Part shown: piece after piece, positions 34,466-43,014 of the stretch
How positions within the stretch are numbered: the stretch's first letter is position 1
Layout: the number at the start of each line of letters is the position of its first letter
Source: Villigracilis sp900696595
GTDB lineage: Bacteria > Chloroflexota > Anaerolineae > Anaerolineales > Villigracilaceae
DNA: 64,000 nucleotides
Direction of reading: 5' to 3'
Assembly: GCA_030263615.1 (NCBI GenBank)
Contig: SZPH01000004.1
Location: forward strand, 3,058-67,057
Notes under the pieces: model-generated
Database searches by the model: none
The model's input: the letters and a program-made list of their open reading frames with translations, nothing else
What the model was told of the DNA's origin: nothing
Made by a program: the position numbers and the translations under genes

Positions 34466-35296
34466 ATGAGCATCTGGTTCACGGAAGAATTGCATCCATA
34501 TTATCGCAAGGGCATTCGCGTCAAAAAAATCCTTGCGGATGAGCAAACGCAGTACCAGCGTTTGCAATTTGTCGAGACTGAATTCTTCGGCAATGCGATG
34601 ATCCTCGACGGCATCATCCAACTCACCGAGCGCGACAACATGGGCTATCACGAGATGATCGTCCACGCGCCCATGCTGGCGGTGGGCAGGCCGAAGCGCG
34701 TGTTGATCGTCGGCGGCGGGGATGGCGGCTCGCTGAGACAGGTTCTGCGATACGAATCGGTGGAAGAGGCCGTCGTCTGCGAACTGGATCAGCGCGTGGT
34801 GGATTTATCCCGCGAATTTTTCGCCGCCTCTTTCGGGGACCCGTGGGCTGATCCACGCTCCAAACTTCTCGTCCGGGACGCCTTTGGCTACCTCGAAGAG
34901 AACCCGGGACAATTCGACGTGATCATCTCGGACACGACCGATCCCATCGGCATGGCGGAGCGGTTGTTCTCGGACGAGTTTCAAAAATTGGTCGTTCGGG
35001 CCCTCGTCCCCGGCGGCGCGGCGGCAACCCAGTGCGAACAACCGTACTTCGATACGGCGCTGATTAAAACGATCTATCAATCCGCGCAACGGTTGACGAA
35101 GAATCCCGCGTATTACTACGCCAACATCCCCACCTACCCCGGCGGCGGGATCGGCTTCATGTACCTCTCCGATACGCCCTGGGAGAATGGTTTGAAGACG
35201 CCCTATCCGCCCGGCGAGAATCAATACATCAACCCTGAAATTCACAAGGCGGCGTTTGCATTGCCGGAATTTTTCAGGCGGGAGTTGTACGGGTAA
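34466..35296 (+). CDS. speE: Spermidine synthase
   Basis: A 276-residue aminopropyltransferase that joins putrescine and decarboxylated SAM. The nucleotide site is VLIVGGGDGGSLRQVLRYE, the acidic pair CELDQRVVDLSREF, and the catalytic loop is VIISDTTDPIGMAERLFS. QYQRLQFVETEFFGNAMILDG is the family start. The Asp residues for polyamine binding are present. Ribosome site TCAGGAGATCA. The upstream three-way junction may affect expression. Confidence 0.96.
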   Translation: MSIWFTEELHPYYRKGIRVKKILADEQTQYQRLQFVETEFFGNAMILDGIIQLTERDNMGYHEMIVHAPMLAVGRPKRVLIVGGGDGGSLRQVLRYESVEEAVVCELDQRVVDLSREFFAASFGDPWADPRSKLLVRDAFGYLEENPGQFDVIISDTTDPIGMAERLFSDEFQKLVVRALVPGGAAATQCEQPYFDTALIKTIYQSAQRLTKNPAYYYANIPTYPGGGIGFMYLSDTPWENGLKTPYPPGENQYINPEIHKAAFALPEFFRRELYG

Positions 35297-35626
35297 TTTA
35301 TCCATGATAGGTCGCCCTGAGCCGAAGCCCTGAACAAAGGGAAGGACTGGCGAAGGGTCTGATATGAAAAAATACCCGTCGCAGACCTGACAGGTTTCAT
35401 CGTGTCGTGAGTCGATTCGGGTTCTGTGAATCGCAATCGCGCTGGTTGATTAAGGTTCTGCGGAAACCTGTCAGGTCTTTTTCAGGCGCTTTGGGGTGAA
35501 ATCCTCATGAATACTCTGAGATAGCCGCAGAGTTTCTTCGCTTCGCTCAGAATGACATTGTAGAAGGACGGGGGAATTTGTCACGGTACGGGAATTTTAT
35601 TTCTTCATCGAAGCGCTATAGTAAAC
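35297..35626. other. Intergenic region with a REPIN-like inverted repeat
   Basis: No gene seen in these 330 bases. GACCTGACAGGTTTC (35384-35398) and its exact complement (35463-35477) form a 94-bp inverted-repeat element that shares the core ACCTGACAGGT with the palindrome at 16082. A T run after the second arm could make it a terminator for speE. TTCTTCGCTTCGCTCAGAAT near 35535 is another short sequence of a commonly dispersed type. Confidence 0.7.
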
Positions 35627-38600
35627 ATGGGCGGGGAGATTCTGCCCCGTCGTATGACCATGAGCGCGCAAATGTTTTCCATCCGTAGGAAGAATATCAG
35701 GTTGACCGTTTTGACCGCCGCTGTGATCGTTGCGTTGTGCCTGCCCGCGCAGACGGCGGGATCCGCGCGTCAGGCGGCGTTTGGTCAGATCAGTTTTGTG
35801 GCGAACATCGAAACGGCGGGCGTGACGGTGACGGGCGCGGGCCTGCCCGCATCCGCGCAGTTGGCGTACCGCGCGGCGGGAGAGTCGAACTGGCGCGCCG
35901 CGCATAACCTTGTCCGCATTAAAGACGGGCGGTTGATTGGGAGTTTGTTCAACCTCGCGCCGTCCACCGCGTACGAAGCGAAGGTTTCTTATTCAGGCGG
36001 GGAGATTGTCGGTTCGTTCACCACCCAGGCGGATGAACTGACGTTCGCGCCGACGAATGTGATTTACGTCAACGACGACGCGCCCGCGGGCGGCGACGGT
36101 TCATTTGCCGCGCCGTTTCAGACGATTCAAGAAGGCGTCAACCGCGCAACGCCGGGGACTCAGGTTTTGGTGGCGGACGGGGTTTACAGGGAGTCGGTCA
36201 CATTCCCGGCGAGTGGAATGCCCGGGGCGTGGATTCAGGTCAAGGCGGAGGGCGGAGGCGCGATCCTCGACGGGTCGGAGATCCCCGCGTCAGAATCCTG
36301 GTCGCCGCACGAGTCGCGTTCCGGCGTTTGGGTCATGCGGCTTAATTATTGGATCAAGTATCTGGCGCGCGACGGCAAGCGCATGTATCAATACGATTAT
36401 CTGGATCATTTGCTCGAGGGGCGCGGGCATGACAACGCGCCGATGAGCGAGGGTTGGTATTACGACCCGAACACGGGCAGGTTATATGTCCGCGCGCTGC
36501 GCGAGCCGCAAAAATATACATGGAACATTCCCGCCTTCAACCGCGCGTTTTATGCGGACGGGCGCGACTGGCTCTGGATCGAAGGCTTCGAGATGCGCTA
36601 CTATGGCACGGGCTACGGATGCGGCGCGTGCTTGAAGGATGCCTCGCATATTGTTGTGCGAAAGAATCGCATTCACAACATGCAGAACCCGGTCTTCCTG
36701 GAATGGTCGGGCGCGGAGGGGCGCGGGGACGATACGCGCATTGAATACAACGAGATGTACGACGTGTTGGACAGCGCCTGGTCGTGGAACGCGCAAAAAG
36801 GGACTTCGATGGAATCCATCGCCATTGTTTTGCGCGGACATAACGGCGCGATCGTGCGCGGCAATACCATTCATCATTATTTCAACGGAATTTATACCAG
36901 TTCGTCCGCCGCGCTCGACAACCCGGGCGTGATGTTCGACGCGGATATTTACAACAACCGCATCTATGCCATCGGCGACGACGCGTTTGAACCCGAAGGG
37001 ACGTGCGTCAATCATCGCTTCCGAAACAATACGATTGATTCAACATTGGTCGGCATCTCGCTCGCGCCGATCACAATGGGACCGGTCTGGGTCTTGCGCA
37101 ACACCTTTTCCAACTTCACGGGGCGCAGCGTCAAATGGGACCGCGCTTCGGACGGCTGGGTTTTCATGTATCACAATACCAGTTGGACGAATTTCAACGC
37201 GCCCAATTCGCTGGAGTTCATCAGCGCGGCGCGAAATTCGATTTTACGCAATAACATTTTTCAAGGCGGGGTTTATTCGGTGGAGGCGCGCAACCCCGGC
37301 GCGTCCGGTCATGATTGGAATTACGATAACTGGAATACCGGCTCCGGCTCGCGCTTCAAATGGGAGGGCGTGGAGTATGCGAACATCGGCCAGTTCTGCC
37401 GCGCTTCGGGTTTGGAATGCAACGGGCGCGAATCCGCGCCGGGGCTGGCAAACCCGGCGGGCGGCGATTTTTCGTTACTGCCCACAAGCGCAAACATTGA
37501 TCGCGGACTGTTCATCCCCGGCGTAAACGACGGTTTTTATGGCGCGGCTCCCGATGTGGGCGCAATTGAATCGTTCATCGTTACAACGCCTTCGGTTTCA
37601 TCCATCGCCCGCGCGGATGTCAACCCGACCGGCGCGTCCATCGTCAATTTCAACGTCGCCTTCTCGAAGGCGGTCAGCGGCGTGGATGTTGCGGACTTCG
37701 CGCTTGCGGTTGATCCATCCATCACGGGCGCGTCTGTTTTGAGCGTAACGCCGATCAACGAATCGAACTATGTCGTCGGCGTGAACACGGGCGCGGGGAA
37801 TGGAACCCTGCGCCTCGACCTGTTGGACGACGACTCGATCCGCGACGCAAACGGGACTCCGCTGGGGGGAATCGGCGCGGGCAACGGCGGATTCAATGCG
37901 GGCGAATCATATTCGATTGACAAGTCCCTGCCGTTTGCAAGCGCTATCGTTCGCGCGGATGCGTCCCCGACGAACGCCAACCTCGTTCATTTCACGGTCA
38001 ATTTTACGGAGAACGTCGCAGGCGTGGACGCGGGCGATTTTGTTCTGACCCCGTCCGGTTCGATTTCCAATTATTCGATTACCGAAATTTTGGGATCGGG
38101 CAACTCGTACACAGTGACCGTCAACACCGGCGCGGGCGATGGAACCCTGCGCCTCGACCTCGCCGATAACGATTCGATTCTCGACGAAACTTCCCTGCCT
38201 TTGGGCGGAGTCGGCGCGGGCAATGGGAATTATTCCTCCGGCGAGTTTTATACGATCAATAAAGCGGCTCCTGGCGCGACCTCGATCCTGCGCCTCGACC
38301 CAAGCCCCACCGCCGCCGGAAGCGTTCGCTTCACGGTGAACTTCTCAGAATCCGTGACCGGCGTGGACGCGGCTGATTTCGCGCTGTCAACTTCGGGCGT
38401 GAACGAGGCGGGGGTTGTATCCGTAAGCGGCTCCGGGACGACGTACACCGTCACAATCGGCACGGGCAATGGCAACGGCTCCATCCGCCTCGACCTGCTC
38501 GATAACGATAGTATTCTCGACGCGGGCGGGCTGTCTTTGGGCGGCGCAGAGGACGCGAGCTATTACAACGGCGAGTCTTATGCGATTGACCGCGCGACTC

Positions 38601-39190
38601 CGTTGATTCAAACCGCCACATTCTATTCGGAAGGCGCCCACGACGGCTGGATTTTGGAATCGAAGGAAACCAGCAACAAAGGCGGGACGATGAACGCGGG
38701 CGCCGTCGTGTTGCGCGTGGGCGATAACGCGCAGGACAACCAGTACCGTTCGATCCTGCACTTCAATACGACCTCACTGCCGGATAACGCTGTGATCACG
38801 CAGGCGATATTGACACTGCAATTGGAAACAACCGTCGGGACGAATCCGTTCAAGACGCATCGGTATATCTGGGTGGACATCCGCCAGGGCGCGTTCGGCA
38901 GTTTCGGTCCGTTGCGGATCGGCGCGTTACAGGCGTCCGATTTCCAGGCTGCGGCTTCGCTTTACACGGCGGGGACGATGCTCGATAACCCGGTCGGCGG
39001 CTGGTATTGGACGACCCTCGACGCAAAGGCTTTGCCCTTCGTCAACCTGAAAGGCGCGACCCAATTCCGCCTCGGCTTTTTGCTCGATGACGACGACGAC
39101 CGCAAGGAAGATTATTTGTCGTTCTTCAGCGGTAATTATGGCGTGACGACTGCGCGCCCGGGGTTGACAATCAAGTATTACACGCCGTGA
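35627..39190 (+). CDS. Secreted beta-helix protein with three Ig-like repeats and a DNRLRE domain
   Basis: A 1,187-residue exported protein. A signal helix (RLTVLTAAVIVALCLPAQTAG) is followed by a short Fn3/Ig-like part, then a right-handed parallel beta-helix (about 145-640). This starts IYVNDDAPAGGDGSF and has IVVRKNRIHNMQNPVF-like turns. Three tandem repeats of about 110 residues (nt 37593-38605) share VNFT/FTVNF, VSGVDxxDFxL, GNGTLRLDLLDxDSI. The end is a DNRLRE domain (YRSILHFNTTSLPDNAVITQ). Such proteins bind or cut polysaccharides; no catalytic set was recognised. No LPxTG end is visible. Confidence 0.8.
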   Translation: MGGEILPRRMTMSAQMFSIRRKNIRLTVLTAAVIVALCLPAQTAGSARQAAFGQISFVANIETAGVTVTGAGLPASAQLAYRAAGESNWRAAHNLVRIKDGRLIGSLFNLAPSTAYEAKVSYSGGEIVGSFTTQADELTFAPTNVIYVNDDAPAGGDGSFAAPFQTIQEGVNRATPGTQVLVADGVYRESVTFPASGMPGAWIQVKAEGGGAILDGSEIPASESWSPHESRSGVWVMRLNYWIKYLARDGKRMYQYDYLDHLLEGRGHDNAPMSEGWYYDPNTGRLYVRALREPQKYTWNIPAFNRAFYADGRDWLWIEGFEMRYYGTGYGCGACLKDASHIVVRKNRIHNMQNPVFLEWSGAEGRGDDTRIEYNEMYDVLDSAWSWNAQKGTSMESIAIVLRGHNGAIVRGNTIHHYFNGIYTSSSAALDNPGVMFDADIYNNRIYAIGDDAFEPEGTCVNHRFRNNTIDSTLVGISLAPITMGPVWVLRNTFSNFTGRSVKWDRASDGWVFMYHNTSWTNFNAPNSLEFISAARNSILRNNIFQGGVYSVEARNPGASGHDWNYDNWNTGSGSRFKWEGVEYANIGQFCRASGLECNGRESAPGLANPAGGDFSLLPTSANIDRGLFIPGVNDGFYGAAPDVGAIESFIVTTPSVSSIARADVNPTGASIVNFNVAFSKAVSGVDVADFALAVDPSITGASVLSVTPINESNYVVGVNTGAGNGTLRLDLLDDDSIRDANGTPLGGIGAGNGGFNAGESYSIDKSLPFASAIVRADASPTNANLVHFTVNFTENVAGVDAGDFVLTPSGSISNYSITEILGSGNSYTVTVNTGAGDGTLRLDLADNDSILDETSLPLGGVGAGNGNYSSGEFYTINKAAPGATSILRLDPSPTAAGSVRFTVNFSESVTGVDAADFALSTSGVNEAGVVSVSGSGTTYTVTIGTGNGNGSIRLDLLDNDSILDAGGLSLGGAEDASYYNGESYAIDRATPLIQTATFYSEGAHDGWILESKETSNKGGTMNAGAVVLRVGDNAQDNQYRSILHFNTTSLPDNAVITQAILTLQLETTVGTNPFKTHRYIWVDIRQGAFGSFGPLRIGALQASDFQAAASLYTAGTMLDNPVGGWYWTTLDAKALPFVNLKGATQFRLGFLLDDDDDRKEDYLSFFSGNYGVTTARPGLTIKYYTP

Positions 39191-39199
39191 AGTGAAGAA

Positions 39200-39949
39200 T
39201 CAATATCTCCCCGCCGCCTGCATCATTTGAAAACTCTGGAAGGCGAGCAGACCGAACAGGAGCGCCATGTAAACGCTGTTGAGGAAGATCAAACCGAAGA
39301 CGGCGAGCGTCCCGCCGGTGATGACGGAGATCCACAGCGAGGCGCGCAGTCCGTTCCACGGGTCGCGTTGGATGAGGAAGTAGCGGGAGACGTGTCCGCC
39401 GTCGAGCGGATAGACGGGCAGCAGGTTGATGATTCCCCAGAAGATATTGACCCACAAGAACGTGACGAAGATGTCGGTCAGGATGCCGTTGAAGGCGGGG
39501 ATGAAAACGATCGGGAAGGGGATGACTCCGAGGATGGTGGTCAGGACGATCTCTCCGCCGAGGGCTACGCCTACAGCGAGGACAAGGATTGCGAGGGCGA
39601 ACCCGGCGAACGGTCCCGCCAAAGAGACGAAGATGTGCTGGTTCGGGGTCAGCCCCACGCTGGCGTATCCGCTCCCCCAGGATATAGACTCCGGCACGGT
39701 CAAGCCGCCGGTCATGTGCAGGATGATGTGCGAGGGCTGTCCGTACTTGCGAAAGGCGAAGGCGTGACCCAACTCATGCGCGAGGATGGAGATGAAAATA
39801 ACGCCCACCCAGACGAGGATCATGAGCGGGTTCCGCGAACTGCCGCCGAGCAACAGGGCGATCAACCAGAACAAAGGATGCACGCGCACGGGAAATCCGA
39901 AAAGGACGAAGCGCAGGTCGAAGCGGGACGAGGGGGCGGCTTGAAACAT
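39200..39949 (-). CDS. Site-2 protease-like M50 metallopeptidase
   Basis: A 249-residue membrane zinc protease. HELGHAFAFRKYG is the zinc site and catalytic Glu; PVYPLDGGHVSRY supplies the third ligand. About six hydrophobic helices surround them, and there is no PDZ or CBS domain. The start at 39949 removes residues that are read out of frame from the gene upstream. Such proteases cut membrane-bound regulators. It lies 14 bases after a DUF309 gene on the same strand. A TATACT lies 8 bases before the ATG but inside that gene's end. Confidence 0.85.
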   Translation of the reverse strand: MFQAAPSSRFDLRFVLFGFPVRVHPLFWLIALLLGGSSRNPLMILVWVGVIFISILAHELGHAFAFRKYGQPSHIILHMTGGLTVPESISWGSGYASVGLTPNQHIFVSLAGPFAGFALAILVLAVGVALGGEIVLTTILGVIPFPIVFIPAFNGILTDIFVTFLWVNIFWGIINLLPVYPLDGGHVSRYFLIQRDPWNGLRASLWISVITGGTLAVFGLIFLNSVYMALLFGLLAFQSFQMMQAAGRY

Positions 39950-39963
39950 ATTCTGCGAGTATA

Positions 39964-40371
39964 TCACGCGAAAAAACCGGGGCGCAGTAAAATCGGTTTG
40001 AATAACGAAGCGTCGAACCGTCCGATCCCGTCTTTTCCCAGGCGAACAACCTCCCGCATCGCGGCGTCCGCGTCCTCCCTGAGTCGTCGGACATGGATTC
40101 CCCGGCAAACATCGCCCCAGCCTTCCATCCACTTCAAACTGCGCCCATAGACCTTGACCGCCCCGTCGTAATTTCCGCGCGCGATGTGCAGGTAGGTCAC
40201 AGCGATTTGTAAAATCCCCCGGTACAGGTCGCGGATCGCGCCGGATTCCTCGTTCCAGGCAATTTCCAATTCTTCGTGCGCCTCGAAGAAGCGCCTTTGG
40301 TTGAATAACCGAATCCCTTCGGCAGCGTTGGGGTGAAGATCGCCGGAACAATCTTGCGGAGATCGCATCAT
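39964..40371 (-). CDS. DUF309 protein
   Basis: A 135-residue helical protein with the DUF309 core GIRLFNQRRFFEAHEELEIAW, LYRGILQIAVTYLHIARGNY, AVKVYGRSLKWMEGW. The His/Glu pairs of FEAHEELE are the family mark. The function of DUF309 is not known. A TATACT lies 6 bases before the start, with no Shine-Dalgarno, so the message may be leaderless. It is followed by the M50 protease gene on the same strand, probably in one operon. Confidence 0.8.
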   Translation of the reverse strand: MMRSPQDCSGDLHPNAAEGIRLFNQRRFFEAHEELEIAWNEESGAIRDLYRGILQIAVTYLHIARGNYDGAVKVYGRSLKWMEGWGDVCRGIHVRRLREDADAAMREVVRLGKDGIGRFDASLFKPILLRPGFFA

Positions 40372-40448
40372 GATGGCAGTATAACATTCCGCAGGCTCAA
40401 AGGCGTTTAGGTTTTTTTATGAATGGTACAATTTTTGACGGAGGAAAA

Positions 40449-40937
40449 ATGATTCGCGCCGCTCTCGTTGCCAGCATCTTCGTCTCGACCGCTTCTCTCG
40501 CAAGAGGATACTGGATTGCTGGCTATCACGATGCCGCGCGCGCGATCGTCGTCTGCGGCGTCGTCTGGTTCGTCTCTCACTGGCGCAAATGGCGATGGTT
40601 TCCGGCGCCTGCGATATTGTGTTGCCTTTTGCTCGCTGCGTTCGGCGTCTGGTTCGGTTTCCACTACGGCTGGATGTTCAGCGGCGCGGCATTTGCGCTC
40701 ATCGCCTACGATCTGGGCGAGTTTCAATCACAGATCAAGGCGTTGCCCATTCGCGAGGACATTCCCGGACGCGCGCGACGGCGGATTTTACGAATCAGCG
40801 TTTCGACAGGTTTGGGGCTTGCTCTTGCCACGCTATTAATGTTGTACAGAGGTCAATTTACGCGCGATTGGGGCTTGTTTCTTATTGTTGTCGCCCTGAT
40901 CGTTTGCGCTCAGATATTTGCGTGGTTAAAAAGGTGA
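40449..40937 (+). CDS. Membrane protein of unknown function
   Basis: A 162-residue protein with five to six hydrophobic helices; residues 1-65 and 105-160 hold most of them. The start at 40449 is taken because GGAGGAAAA lies in front; an upstream ATG gives 10 more polar residues. A TACAAT box about 21 bases upstream fits a short leader. No family was recognised. It is divergent from the DUF309 gene and convergent with the P-loop NTPase. Confidence 0.6.
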   Translation: MIRAALVASIFVSTASLARGYWIAGYHDAARAIVVCGVVWFVSHWRKWRWFPAPAILCCLLLAAFGVWFGFHYGWMFSGAAFALIAYDLGEFQSQIKALPIREDIPGRARRRILRISVSTGLGLALATLLMLYRGQFTRDWGLFLIVVALIVCAQIFAWLKR

Positions 40938-40954
40938 CGGGCGCGGTCGCCCGA

Positions 40955-41503
40955 TTATTGCGCCATGCTTTTCAGCCACCGCTCCAACTCGCGCGGAGAT
41001 TTGAAATGGAATACCTTCAAGCGCTCGTACCCCGGCGGGGATAGCAACACAGGAAACTCGCGCTTCCTTGCCCAATAGGTTTTGAACAGCCAGTAGATCA
41101 GGGAATCGCGCGACCAGAAGCGAAGGAAGCGGCCAAGTGTTTCGCGGTTGCCGTTCCACAATTCCTCCTGACATACAGAACGACGGATTGTGCGCGCAAG
41201 CAAACGCCAAAAAACGATGGGCAGGGGGTAATCGAGCCAGATGACGACTTCGGCTTTCGTCCAGATAAGATGGCGCGCTTTGCTATAATTTCCGGCGACC
41301 ACCCATCCCGGCGACTGAATGGCCGCTTCGACGCGCGCCAGGAACATGTCCGTTTCCGCCTCCTTCCAGTCTGGCTCCCAGTGTAGCGCGTCCAGTTCGA
41401 TGAAGTCGAGGCGAAGTTTGTTTGCAATGCGCATTGCCAGCGTGGATTTTCCCGACCCGGTCGCGCCGATGATGACAATGCGTTTATAGGGAAAGACGCC
41501 CAT
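40955..41503 (-). CDS. P-loop NTPase, adenylate-kinase-like (FlaR-type)
   Basis: A 182-residue nucleotide kinase-like protein: Walker A IVIIGATGSGKSTLA, LIDALHWEPDW-like acidic loop (LDALHWEPDWKEAE) and a Walker B region VVIWLDYPLPIVF. This is the pattern of the DNA-topology-modulation FlaR/adenylate kinase-related group; the substrate is unknown. A TATAAT ends 8 bases before the ATG, and no Shine-Dalgarno is present, so leaderless translation is likely. Confidence 0.78.
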   Translation of the reverse strand: MGVFPYKRIVIIGATGSGKSTLAMRIANKLRLDFIELDALHWEPDWKEAETDMFLARVEAAIQSPGWVVAGNYSKARHLIWTKAEVVIWLDYPLPIVFWRLLARTIRRSVCQEELWNGNRETLGRFLRFWSRDSLIYWLFKTYWARKREFPVLLSPPGYERLKVFHFKSPRELERWLKSMAQ

Positions 41504-41511
41504 GGATGGGG

Positions 41512-41517
41512 ATTATA
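41512..41517 (-). promoter_or_regulatory. -10 box 8 bases before the P-loop NTPase start
   Basis: Perfect TATAAT on the minus strand; a TTACCA sits 18 bases upstream as a weak -35. Confidence 0.6.
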
Positions 41518-41542
41518 ATTTGCGCGGACGCGGTGTGGTAAA

Positions 41543-41606
41543 ACGTTACCCGTGATTCGGAACATGTAACGCGTGCCTTGTAACGCGCAACTTGTAACTC
41601 GTAATC
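41543..41606. repeat. Repeat tract before the aminotransferase gene
   Basis: Units around TGTAACGCG recur with a period near 15 bases (ACATGTAACGCGT, CCTTGTAACGCGC, ACTTGTAACTCG). The tract lies between the NTPase promoter and the aminotransferase ATG. Confidence 0.55.
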
Positions 41607-41642
41607 CGCGCCCCTCCATCTCCAACCACAAAAGGACTGCCC

Positions 41643-42989
41643 ATGTTCGACCTCCCCGATAACGAAATCCTCCCGCTTTCCAAAGAACACATCTTCTGGA
41701 CCTGGTCTGCCCAGTCCAAAGTGAATCCCATCCCCGTCAAGCGCGCCCAGGGCGTTTACTTTTGGGATGTGGACGGTAAAAAATATCTTGACTTTAATTC
41801 GATGACGATGTGCGTCAATATTGGGCATGGCGACGAGCGCATTATCAGAGCCATGCAGGAGCAGGCGGCGGAATTGCCGTATGCCGCGCCGGGTATGACG
41901 ACGAAAATCCGCGCGCTGGCGGGCAGGGAAGTGGCTTCCGTTACGCCGGGCGGGAAGTTGAGCAAAGTCCTGTTCACCCTCGGCGGCGCGGACGCGAACG
42001 AGAACGCCATCAAACTCGCGCGCGGTTATACGGGGCGGCATAAAATTCTTTCGCGTTATCGTTCGTATCACGGCGCAACGGCTGGGGCGATGGCGGCAAC
42101 GGGCGACCCAAGGCGTAACGCTTGGGAGCCGAACCTGATGACGGGCGTCGTGCATTTTCTCGACCCGTATCGTTATCGTTCGACATTCCATCGCATGAAC
42201 CCGAATATCTCAGAGGAGGAGTTTGCGCGGGATTATGTCAATCACCTGGAAGAGATCATTTTGTACGAGGGGCCGGAATCAATTGCGGCGGTTCTGTTGG
42301 AATCGGTCACGGGCACGAATGGGATCATCGTCCCGCCGGATGGGTACATGCAGGGGGTGAGGAAACTCTGCGATAAATATGGAATTGTGATGATCTGCGA
42401 CGAGGTGATGAGCGGCTTCGGGCGTACGGGAAAATGGTTCGCCGTTGAACACTGGGGCGTTGTGCCGGATATGATCACGATGGCGAAGGGACTGACCTCC
42501 GCGTATGCGCCGCTGGGGGCCGTGGCGATGAAGCCGGAGATTGCGGCGGCATTCGACGACCAGCCTTTCGAGAGCGGTCTGACTTATACGTCGCATCCCA
42601 TTTCGCTCGCGGCGGCGGTGGCGAACATCCAAGCCATGAGGGAGGATAAAGTCGTCGAACAGGCGGCAGGCATGGGCGCAGTCCTGAGGCGCATGTTGAC
42701 CGACCTGGGCGAGGCGCATCTCTCCGTCGGCGAAGTCCGCAGCATCGGCTTGTTCGGCGTCATCGAATTGGTGAAAGATAGAAAGACCAAAGAACCGATG
42801 GCGCCGTGGAATGGATCGTCGCCGGAGATGACCGCATTAAGAAAATATTGTCTCGATAACGGTTTGTTTCTTTATACGCACTGGCATACTGTGTTGATTA
42901 TTCCGCCGTTGATCATCAATGAAGCCGAATTGAAGGAAGGTTTCAATATTTTGAATGAAGCGTTGAAGATCGCCGATAAAAGCGCGTAG
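41643..42989 (+). CDS. Class III aminotransferase (PLP-dependent)
   Basis: A 448-residue PLP enzyme. Residues LSRYRSYHGATAGAMAATG, the acid motif VMICDEVMSGFGRTGKWFA and the Schiff-base Lys282 (MITMAKGLTSAYAPLG) are the class III signature. The substrate may be taurine, an omega-amino acid or adenosylmethionine-type; the sequence alone does not decide. RDYVNHLEEIILYEGPESIAA is a typical middle part. The start has an AAAGGACTGCCC site. It converges on the kinase gene with 25 bases between stops. Confidence 0.88.
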   Translation: MFDLPDNEILPLSKEHIFWTWSAQSKVNPIPVKRAQGVYFWDVDGKKYLDFNSMTMCVNIGHGDERIIRAMQEQAAELPYAAPGMTTKIRALAGREVASVTPGGKLSKVLFTLGGADANENAIKLARGYTGRHKILSRYRSYHGATAGAMAATGDPRRNAWEPNLMTGVVHFLDPYRYRSTFHRMNPNISEEEFARDYVNHLEEIILYEGPESIAAVLLESVTGTNGIIVPPDGYMQGVRKLCDKYGIVMICDEVMSGFGRTGKWFAVEHWGVVPDMITMAKGLTSAYAPLGAVAMKPEIAAAFDDQPFESGLTYTSHPISLAAAVANIQAMREDKVVEQAAGMGAVLRRMLTDLGEAHLSVGEVRSIGLFGVIELVKDRKTKEPMAPWNGSSPEMTALRKYCLDNGLFLYTHWHTVLIIPPLIINEAELKEGFNILNEALKIADKSA

Positions 42990-43014
42990 ATGGCGCGAAG
43001 AGGTTTTGCGCCCG

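Noticed and set aside
39958..39963. TATACT box 8 bases before the M50 protease
   Set aside because: It lies in the end of the DUF309 gene of the same operon, so it may be chance.
39950..40387. N-terminal extension of the M50 protease to 395 residues
   Set aside because: It overlaps the DUF309 gene in another frame, which has the real protein features.
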